From positions 1-25,311 of the forward strand of contig CAZNRY010000037.1 of assembly GCA_964575675.1 (NCBI GenBank): a stretch of 25,311 nucleotides of DNA, read 5' to 3'. The notes under the pieces are model-generated. The model did no database searches and was not told the origin of the DNA. It worked only from the letters and a program-made list of their open reading frames with translations. This DNA is from CAZNRY01 sp964575675. Its GTDB lineage: Bacteria > Eisenbacteria > RBG-16-71-46 > CAIMUX01 > VGJL01. Numbering within the stretch: the first letter of the stretch is position 1; each line of letters starts with the position of its first letter. This document shows, piece after piece, positions 1-5,933 of this stretch. The translations under genes were made by a program, and so were the position numbers.

Positions 1-330
1 CGCCGCGCGGACCGGTCAAGAAGGGGAGCCGCCGGCGGTCTCCACCCTCTTATCGTCCGCATCCCGCGAGAAGGGCAGCCCGCTCGAATCATCCCCTTGC
101 CTTCCCCCCCCCGAACCCTATCGCGGCGGGTCCGTGCAGCCAGGGCTTGCGGCGGCTCCAGCGGCTAGTTGGCCTAATAGCAACGTTTTGCGCGAATAAC
201 CGGAAAGCGCGATCCTGCCACGGTCGAGGGTGTGGAGCAGAAACCGCACCGGGCAGCATGTCCCCTCGGAGGGGAAACAAGGAACATCCAAATCGCTAAA
301 GAAGCCCGAGGGTGGGGCCCGATAAGAATC
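1..330. other. Noncoding region, no recognisable gene
   Basis: No convincing gene is visible here. The short open frames on both strands have no ribosome binding site, no hydrophobic or domain pattern and no coding-like third-position bias. The stretch around 255-300 is less GC-rich than the rest and contains a small CCCC/GGGG inverted repeat near 263-275. I compared it by eye with RNase P RNA, tmRNA and common riboswitch cores and recognised none. It most likely contains the end of an upstream transcription unit and the upstream region of the promoter at 331. Confidence 0.5.
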
Positions 331-358
331 TTGACAGGGACCAAAAGCATGATATTAT
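331..358 (+). promoter_or_regulatory. Strong sigma-70-type promoter for the 517-1437 gene
   Basis: A perfect -35 box TTGACA (331-336) is followed after 16 nt by TATTAT (353-358), one mismatch from the -10 consensus, in an AT-rich patch that stands out locally. The predicted start is near 365, giving a leader of about 150 nt before the ATG at 517. This is the best promoter match in the window and suggests that the downstream secreted protein is highly expressed. Confidence 0.75.
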
Positions 359-429
359 TTTGCTTAGCCAAGCCAAGGCCTGTGTTTGTCGGCTGGGGAT
401 TGCACGCCCTTTCCCGGGTCGTCGATCAG

Positions 430-480
430 GTCCATGGGATCTCGGCGGGTTCCTGGTGAGGCTCTCGTAGTCCATGGACT
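430..480 (+). promoter_or_regulatory. Possible leader secondary structure
   Basis: GTCCATGG (430-437) can pair with CCATGGAC (472-479). The second arm is itself part of a perfect 12-bp palindrome, AGTCCATGGACT (469-480). It lies in the predicted leader, 24-37 nt upstream of the ribosome binding site AAAGGGAGG (504-511). It could affect transcript stability or ribosome access, but the 34-nt loop makes pairing uncertain. Confidence 0.3.
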
Positions 481-516
481 CTGTTCACCGTATTACCCCC
501 GCAAAGGGAGGATCCA

Positions 517-1437
517 ATGCGTAAGGTCTTTGCTATCGCGGCTATGGGTCTCCTGGTTCTGACCCTTCCGACTTTCGCCGCTGTTCCCGCCACTACGGAT
601 GGAAACGATCACTCCACGCCCGCCGGCCCTCGGACCGGCCCGAGTGGTGAGTGCGTTCCGCCTCTGATCGTTTGGGACACTGGGATGTTCGATGAGTACG
701 TTCCTCCGGCGGCGACCGCCTTCAGCGCTGGCTGCATGGTCAACGCTGACACCACCGGCACCGGCTCCTGGCCCGGCGACTTCGGTCGCCGTCTCGGCGC
801 TGATGACTGGTTGGCGCTCGATCAGGATGGCGACGGCGCGGCCGATCCGGTCACGGACATCAAGGTCTGGAACCGTGTCAGCGCGGCTGCGGTCGAGCTC
901 GGTTACACTGGCGATACGCCCACCCCGATGCTTCACGGCTTCTGCGTGAAGTTCTACGAGGCGATCGATATCAGTGGCGCGCCCTTCTGCCCGCCCGGAA
1001 CCGGCGCCACGGGTGAGTCGGTCATCGGTACCGGCGTTTACTCCGAGTACGCCTCCAGCTTCGTTACGTGGTGGGTCACGACGGGTCTCTCCCGTCAGTT
1101 TGCCTACTGCATCACCCTGCCGGTCGCGTTCTACCCGACCCTGGACAAGTGGTATTGGGTCAGCGTCAGCCCGGACTTCGACTTCCAGTATGCGCCCGTC
1201 GCGGCTGCCTACTCGCAGATGTTCTGGCGCGCCTACGTGGGCCTTGGCATCAGCTATTGCGAGGCCGAGTGGTGGGACGGCTGGAACTACGGCAGCGACG
1301 CCATCTGGATGCCGATCAACATGATTGGCGTGCCCACCTGGCTTGGTTTCGATGCGGCCTTCAAGCTGTACAGCGGCACGCCTCCTGTGGCGACCGAGCC
1401 GACGACCTGGGGCCGGATCAAGGCGAACTACCGTTAG
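517..1437 (+). CDS. Secreted protein of unknown function with DxDxDG loop and WGxIKxxYR tail
   Basis: A 306-aa exported protein that I do not recognise. Residues 1-22 form a clear Sec signal peptide (MRK, then a hydrophobic core ending TFAA). The mature part is rich in aromatic residues and Gly, with at least six spaced cysteines (C46, C73 and four more), fitting disulfides outside the cytoplasm. Residues 102-114 contain an Asp-rich loop, D102-Q-D104-G-D106-G, then D110 and D114, like EF-hand or dockerin calcium-binding loops. The protein ends in a Pro/Thr linker and the short tail TTWGRIKANYR. The start is set by AAAGGGAGG 5 nt upstream of the ATG. A strong promoter precedes it and an ideal terminator follows, so it is monocistronic. 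Codon choice is richer in T-ending Ala, Val and Gly codons than its neighbours, consistent with high expression. It could be a surface or matrix protein. Confidence 0.8.
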   Translation: MRKVFAIAAMGLLVLTLPTFAAVPATTDGNDHSTPAGPRTGPSGECVPPLIVWDTGMFDEYVPPAATAFSAGCMVNADTTGTGSWPGDFGRRLGADDWLALDQDGDGAADPVTDIKVWNRVSAAAVELGYTGDTPTPMLHGFCVKFYEAIDISGAPFCPPGTGATGESVIGTGVYSEYASSFVTWWVTTGLSRQFAYCITLPVAFYPTLDKWYWVSVSPDFDFQYAPVAAAYSQMFWRAYVGLGISYCEAEWWDGWNYGSDAIWMPINMIGVPTWLGFDAAFKLYSGTPPVATEPTTWGRIKANYR

Positions 1438-2291
1438 CCTAGATCGCCCAGTCTGATTGTCATGCCTGATGGATCCGGGGCTTCGGCTCCGGATCCATCC
1501 TTTTTGGACGACCCGCCCCCTCGGCGGGAATCGCTAGCCTTCAGGCTGTCCGGGCGGAGCGTGGGTTCGAGCCCCTCGAGGATCTGGCGCATTTTCCATG
1601 CAGCGGTCTTGAGCGGGGGCGGACTTGGATAGCGGATCTCGTTCTCGCGGAGGTTCAGAAGCCCGGACCGGCCCTTCCATTCCCGGTTGTAGCCCACCGC
1701 GAGTCCCCAAAGCTCTCCCTGATACCGGAAGAGGGCCAAACCGGTGATCCGCGTGTCGTCGATCATCCCGCCGAGCAGGCTGTCGATCCACCCGTCGATG
1801 TCCACCCAGACCGAGCCCTTCCGCAGGGCGAAGAGGTGAACGTCGGTCAGCCGGACATCGACGGCCTTTCCTGTTCCCTGGTGGCTCAGAACAAGGCTGC
1901 CGAGGTCCCACTCGCGGAAAACGACCTTGCGGCTCGATCGCAGGTCGCCCGGCGCATATCCGAGGATGTGATAGGGGACCGGGACCTTGAGGTCCTCGAT
2001 GAATGCGATCTCGACCTGGGCCGTTCGGAGGCCCGGCTCGCGCAGGCGGCTCATGATCTCGAGGCGACGATAGGGAAGCGAGCTGTCGCCGGCCGAGCGC
2101 CGAACCGCTTCATCGAGGATCGTCTCGTCTACCGTTCCGTACAGGTCTTGCTCGATCAACCCGATCAGGTACGCAAAGACCGCGTCGTGCACGGCGCGGG
2201 CCGGAACGACCGTCTCGGGCCGCACCGGAGCGCCGCCCGCCGTGTGTAGGATGGCGGCCGTGATGGCGAGCCAGGGAATCCAACCGAGCAT
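1434..2291 (-). CDS. Exported protein of unknown function
   Basis: A 285-aa protein when started at the ATG at 2291. The in-frame upstream extension is Arg/Gly-rich and non-coding in character, whereas residues 1-21 from this Met look like a signal peptide (MLGWIPWLAITAAILHTAGGA). I recognise no family. The body (about 25-245) has a regular alternation of hydrophobic and charged residues with several likely beta strands. The last 35 residues are a low-complexity Ser/Gly/Lys/Asp tail. That tail is encoded across the opposite gene's terminator hairpin, and the TAA stop is formed from the complement of the facing gene's stop region (4-nt overlap). The tail may therefore be a read-through extension of an originally shorter protein. 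Ribosome binding is weak (GCGAG about 10 nt upstream). It is divergent from the Wzi-like gene at 2476, with 184 nt between. Confidence 0.65.
   Translation of the reverse strand: MLGWIPWLAITAAILHTAGGAPVRPETVVPARAVHDAVFAYLIGLIEQDLYGTVDETILDEAVRRSAGDSSLPYRRLEIMSRLREPGLRTAQVEIAFIEDLKVPVPYHILGYAPGDLRSSRKVVFREWDLGSLVLSHQGTGKAVDVRLTDVHLFALRKGSVWVDIDGWIDSLLGGMIDDTRITGLALFRYQGELWGLAVGYNREWKGRSGLLNLRENEIRYPSPPPLKTAAWKMRQILEGLEPTLRPDSLKASDSRRGGGSSKKDGSGAEAPDPSGMTIRLGDLG
1468..1505 (+). terminator. Intrinsic terminator of the 517-1437 gene
   Basis: A 14-bp stem (1468-1481 with 1486-1499; one G-U pair) closed by a C(UUCG)G tetraloop is followed by CTTTTT (1500-1505). It begins 30 nt after the stop codon. 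The opposite strand has no T-run after the hairpin, so it should act only on rightward transcripts. It lies inside the 3' coding end of the convergent gene. Confidence 0.92.
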
Positions 2292-2475
2292 GGACTGATT
2301 CTCGCCGGTGGCGCCCCCTGGATGCAACCGCCCGCCCGGCAGGCGGGCTCGCAATCCCGCCCGACTGCGCTTCACTTGCCCTCGCAATTCGTGGCCCTAT
2401 CGGAATCGAGAAACTGCTTCCCTGCGCACGCGGAACGGCCCCAGACTCGCAACCGTGTCCTTCCCGAACCGTGGA

Positions 2476-4095
2476 ATGCGGGCGATCCGAGATCGCTTCC
2501 TCTTCGCGCTCGCCTGTGCGGCGCTCACCGGCCCTCCCGCGATTGCACGCTGCGAATCGATCGCACCGGAGATGCTGCCGGCCGGCGATGCAGCATGGTC
2601 TGACCTCTATCTCCTCGAGCTCTCGGGAGCGCTCCCCGCGGGCCTGACCGCAATGCGGCCAGCCTCGAGGGGAGAGATCGCCGAGTGGATCGCGGAAGCC
2701 GCGTCAAGCGGGCGAGCCGATCGGGCGAGCCTCGCGCGGCTTCAGCGGGCATTCGCCCGCGAGCTTCGCAGGATCGGCCGGCCGGGGCCCTTCACCGAAT
2801 CCCAGCCTGCCCTCCGCCTGGCGGGCGAGCCCTGCGCGGGCGACACCGTCGCGCTGGACGGGGCGCGAACCGAACTGCGCGCCGGCCCCGCGATCGCCCT
2901 CGATTTCCGAAGCGGGGAGGGCACGAGCCGGCTCACCGACTCGACGCGCGCCGGTCTTTATGGGGTTTTCTTGATCGGACGGAGCGCCGCGCTGCAAGGC
3001 GAGGTCTTCGTCGGCCGGATCGACAAGGGCCGTTCGATCGGTGATCCGCTGATCAATCACACGGATGTCCTTTACTTCCTGGAGGATGCCGGCATCTCGG
3101 TCGCGACGCGCGATGTTCGTGTTCGTCTGGCGCGCGGCCGGCATCACTGGGGAACCGGGTGGGGAAGCAGCCTTCTCCTCGATCGAGCCGGCGCGCCGAT
3201 CGGTTTCTTTGAGTGGAGTCTTCGCCTTCCGAAGGGGATGCGGTTCACCTCGTGGACGGGAAGCTTGAACGCGGCCGAGGAGCGGGGGATCGCGGCCCAC
3301 CGGATCGAGATTCCCCTCACGCGAGACCTCCGGATCGCATTCTCCGAAGGGGTGCGTTTCGCGGGCTCGCCGACGCAGCCGCTCTATCTCATGGGTCTTC
3401 TTCCCTACACGCTGGTCCAGCGGCTCGATTGGCAGGACACGCGGGCGGACTCGTTGCGGATGGGGCAGCGCAATAATGTGCTGGCCGAAGCGGAAATCAC
3501 ATGGCGGCCGCGCCCGGGGAGCTTGGCGTATCTCGAGATGCTAGCGGACGACATGCCCGCCGGCAGCGGCAAGATGCCCGCGCGTGTCGGGGCGCGGTTC
3601 GGCGTCGCCGCCATGCCGCGGATCGGCGGGGTGCCGTGGGACATCGGGATCGAGGGGACGAAGATCGCGCGCTATGCCTATAGCGTCTACTACCAGGACG
3701 ACTGCGAATGCGATTGGATTCACCAGGACCGCGCGATCGGAGAGCCGGGCGGGCCCGATCAGGAAGCTCTGAGGCTGCGTGCGGGGCGTTCGATCGCTAC
3801 CGACCACCGGGTCGAGGCGGAGGTCGTGTGGGCGAACCGCGGCGCCGGGCGGTTGGGAGAAGCATGGGTGGACGGGGGCTCCACCGTCGCGCGACCGACG
3901 CATCGCGCCCTCTCGGTCAGTCCCCCGGTTGAGCGAGAACGGGGTCTAGCCCTGAGATGGCGATGGGCGGGCAGGGACAACCTGTCGGTCGGCGCCGAGA
4001 TGATCGGTGCGCTGATCCGCCATCCTGGCAACCATCGCGGGCCCGGATGGGACGAGCGGCTGACGCTCGCCCTCCGAGCGGCATGGCGCCTCTAG
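2476..4095 (+). CDS. Wzi-like outer-membrane beta-barrel protein (capsule assembly family)
   Basis: A 539-aa protein, started at the ATG at 2476 because it opens directly into a signal peptide (MRAIRDRFLFALACAALTGPPAIA); the longer in-frame extension is Arg-rich and unlikely. After a short helical segment (about 30-100) come alternating beta strands. The stretch around 215-260 contains RGRHHWGTGWGSSLLLD and then AGAP, the pattern of the Wzi capsule-assembly family (R-x-x-x-WGxG...sLLL...A-P). A later stretch reads EITWRPRPGSLAYLEMLADD, matching the strand-plus-DD ending common in that family. Wzi proteins are outer-membrane barrels that anchor surface polysaccharide in enterobacteria; in other phyla their role is largely unknown. 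No capsule genes are adjacent, so a polysaccharide role is inference. The ribosome site is poor (GTGGA directly upstream). It converges on the 206-aa gene. Confidence 0.65.
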   Translation: MRAIRDRFLFALACAALTGPPAIARCESIAPEMLPAGDAAWSDLYLLELSGALPAGLTAMRPASRGEIAEWIAEAASSGRADRASLARLQRAFARELRRIGRPGPFTESQPALRLAGEPCAGDTVALDGARTELRAGPAIALDFRSGEGTSRLTDSTRAGLYGVFLIGRSAALQGEVFVGRIDKGRSIGDPLINHTDVLYFLEDAGISVATRDVRVRLARGRHHWGTGWGSSLLLDRAGAPIGFFEWSLRLPKGMRFTSWTGSLNAAEERGIAAHRIEIPLTRDLRIAFSEGVRFAGSPTQPLYLMGLLPYTLVQRLDWQDTRADSLRMGQRNNVLAEAEITWRPRPGSLAYLEMLADDMPAGSGKMPARVGARFGVAAMPRIGGVPWDIGIEGTKIARYAYSVYYQDDCECDWIHQDRAIGEPGGPDQEALRLRAGRSIATDHRVEAEVVWANRGAGRLGEAWVDGGSTVARPTHRALSVSPPVERERGLALRWRWAGRDNLSVGAEMIGALIRHPGNHRGPGWDERLTLALRAAWRL

Positions 4096-4144
4096 GAAAC
4101 CTCGGCCCCGGGACCTCTGCGACAGAACGCCGGACAGACTGAGA

Positions 4145-4765
4145 TCACTTCGATGGGGCGCCCTTGGAATCCTTCGTCATCGCAAGGAATCGGACGCTCA
4201 GGATGATCTCGTCCACCATCGGGCGGAACTGTTCCCACGTCTTGTCGTTCTGCGCTTGGTACCTGAACAGGATCGCGCCGGTTGGGATCTCGGCGAAGCC
4301 GAGACCGCGCTTTGCACCCTCCTTGGAGGGTTCGAATGCGCATTGGACGACACGGCGGTTGTCGGAAGTCCGGAAGGCCGTGCTGTCGTGAAGGGTGTAG
4401 CCGTACGGCTTGCCCTCTTCCAGAACGCGCTTCACGAGCGCCGGGAACCGCTCGACGATGTTGCGCTGGCAGCGATCGACCACCACCCAGAAGGGAAGAT
4501 CCTGGCCGACGGGCGTTCCGCTGGGGTGGAGAAAGCCGGGGGCCCCGTTCTCTTCGGCGAGGCGCGTGTTCGATTCCCAACCCGCGGGGAGCACGATCTG
4601 GACGACCCCCTCGGGCAGCGTTATGGCCGTCGCCGGGCGAATGGCAGCGACCCCTGAGGACGGCTGCTCGCCGGCCGAAGGGGTGGGCGCGCCGAGGAGA
4701 GCGCACAGCAGGAGAATCGGGACGAGGACTACGGCACCGAACAGCGGCATACCTGGGGATTTCAC
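4145..4765 (-). CDS. Small exported protein, possible PsbP/DcrB-like fold
   Basis: A 206-aa protein starting at GTG 4765. I chose this start because AGGAGA (4776-4771) lies 5 nt upstream; the ATGs further upstream have no such site and would add a charged stretch before the signal peptide. Residues 1-32 form a signal peptide with a long Leu-rich core ending PSAG. The mature domain starts with a short strand and LPEGVVQIVLPAGWE, then alternates strands and helices and ends FRPMVDEIILSVRFL. That order (a strand with LPxGW near the start and a helix followed by a final strand) resembles small PsbP/Mog1/DcrB-like domains, but I would not assign it firmly. Two cysteines are spaced far apart. It is divergent from the SDR gene, with its own likely promoter at 4880-4908, and convergent with the Wzi-like gene. 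Confidence 0.7.
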   Translation of the reverse strand: MKSPGMPLFGAVVLVPILLLCALLGAPTPSAGEQPSSGVAAIRPATAITLPEGVVQIVLPAGWESNTRLAEENGAPGFLHPSGTPVGQDLPFWVVVDRCQRNIVERFPALVKRVLEEGKPYGYTLHDSTAFRTSDNRRVVQCAFEPSKEGAKRGLGFAEIPTGAILFRYQAQNDKTWEQFRPMVDEIILSVRFLAMTKDSKGAPSK

Positions 4766-4879
4766 GTTTCTCTCCTGGGTGAGGGGCATCATCGCGAGGG
4801 TGCGCGGACGACGACAGAATCGGACATCTTCCGGATGCCGCCGACCCAGCCAGCCCCTCCGTCTTTGATCCAGCAACCC

Positions 4880-4908
4880 ATCCTAGCACGCCGGGGGAGT
4901 CTCCGGAA
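4880..4908 (-). promoter_or_regulatory. Predicted promoter of the 206-aa exported protein
   Basis: On the minus strand TTCCGG (4908-4903) precedes TAGGAT (4885-4880) by 17 nt. The -10 is extended, TGC-TAGGAT (4888-4880), which compensates for the weak -35. The predicted leader is about 110 nt. Confidence 0.4.
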
Positions 4909-4962
4909 GGGGTGTGGATTACGGGGCGGCGAGACGGCAGGAGGGGCCGCCGTGCGGCTCGC

Positions 4963-4991
4963 TTGACCCCTCAGGGGGCGCGTTCTAGAGT
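4963..4991 (+). promoter_or_regulatory. Predicted promoter of the SDR gene, apparently leaderless
   Basis: TTGACC (4963-4968), a 17-nt spacer and TAGAGT (4986-4991). Only 8 nt separate the -10 box from the ATG at 5000, so transcription should begin within about two nucleotides of the start codon. No Shine-Dalgarno sequence is present. Confidence 0.6.
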
Positions 4992-4999
4992 CCGATTCC

Positions 5000-5779
5000 A
5001 TGAAGCTGGACAGCAAGATCGTATTCGTTACCGGCGCGAGCAGCGGAATCGGCCGCTCCTGTGCGCGCGCCTTCGCGCGCGAGGGAGCCCGCATCCTGCT
5101 CGCGGCGCGCCGGAAGGAGCGGCTTGAGACCCTTGCCGCCGAGATCGCCAGCGAGACCGGTGTCCCGATCCGCTTCCTCGCGCTCGACGTCCGCGATCAA
5201 CTCGCCGTGGAGGAAGCGATCAACTCGCTGCCCCCCGAGTGGTCGGAAATCGATCTCCTCGTCAACAACGCGGGGCTGAGCCGCGGGCTCGAGAAGCTGC
5301 ACCAGGGTCTCCTGTCGGATTGGGAAGAGATGATCGACACCAACGTGAAGGGACTCCTCTATGTCACTCGCGCGGTGCTGCAGGGGATGGTGCGGCGCGC
5401 GCGCGGGCACGTGATCAACATCGGCTCGATAGCGGGACACGAATCGTATCCGGGAGGGAATGTCTACTGCGCGACAAAGGCGGCCGTGCGGGCGCTGACG
5501 GCAGGACTCCGGATGGACCTCGTCGACACGCCGATCCGCGTGAGCGCGATCGATCCCGGAATGGTGGAGACCGAGTTCAGCCTGGTCCGCTTCCACGGCG
5601 ACGCCGAGCGCGCCGGGCGCGTCTATCTAGGGCTGACACCCCTCAGCCCGGATGACGTTGCGGATGCGGCGGTGTACTGCGCGACCCGGCCCCCGCACGT
5701 CAACCTGGCGGAGGTCCTCATTCTGCCGACCGCTCAGGCCTCGGCGACGATCACGCATAGACGGCCTCAATCGACCTGA
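5000..5779 (+). CDS. Short-chain dehydrogenase/reductase, YdfG-like
   Basis: A 259-aa classical SDR, the usual length for the family. It catalyses NAD(P)-dependent oxidation or reduction of a hydroxyl/keto group. Visible motifs are the nucleotide-binding TGASSGIG (11-18), an acidic D63 after the fourth strand, NNAG (89-92), and the catalytic tetrad N115, S143, Y156 and K160 (YCATK). AARRKERL after the second strand favours NADP over NAD. The segment DPGMVETEFSLVRF is characteristic of the YdfG group, which acts on 3-hydroxy acids such as serine, 3-hydroxypropionate or malonic semialdehyde; the exact substrate here is inference. The start is fixed by the conserved N-terminal strand and by the promoter just upstream. 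The hydrolase at 5934 follows 154 nt later on the same strand. Confidence 0.92.
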   Translation: MKLDSKIVFVTGASSGIGRSCARAFAREGARILLAARRKERLETLAAEIASETGVPIRFLALDVRDQLAVEEAINSLPPEWSEIDLLVNNAGLSRGLEKLHQGLLSDWEEMIDTNVKGLLYVTRAVLQGMVRRARGHVINIGSIAGHESYPGGNVYCATKAAVRALTAGLRMDLVDTPIRVSAIDPGMVETEFSLVRFHGDAERAGRVYLGLTPLSPDDVADAAVYCATRPPHVNLAEVLILPTAQASATITHRRPQST

Positions 5780-5834
5780 GGGGCGCGGAAACTCCACTCC
5801 CCCGCGGTCCGACGCGGACTGGGTGGCATCGGGA

Positions 5835-5854
5835 GCCCGGCGCCTTTGCCGGGC
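5835..5854 (+). terminator. Hairpin between SDR and hydrolase genes (weak terminator or attenuator)
   Basis: GCCCGGC (5835-5841) pairs with GCCGGGC (5848-5854) around a GCCTTT loop. A smaller hairpin GTCCG/CGGAC precedes it at 5807-5819. No T-run follows, so full termination is doubtful; it may reduce read-through into the hydrolase gene. Confidence 0.3.
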
Positions 5855-5933
5855 GCGTTCCACCGCGGGCGGTCGCACGCGGGCCGGAACCCGGCCGGGC
5901 CATCGTGCTTCGCCCGAGTCCTGGAGGTGAACC

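Noticed and set aside
174..371. Minus-strand small ORFs in the first 500 bases
   Set aside because: They have no ribosome site, no recognisable domain and a composition like random GC-rich DNA; one spans the strong plus-strand promoter.
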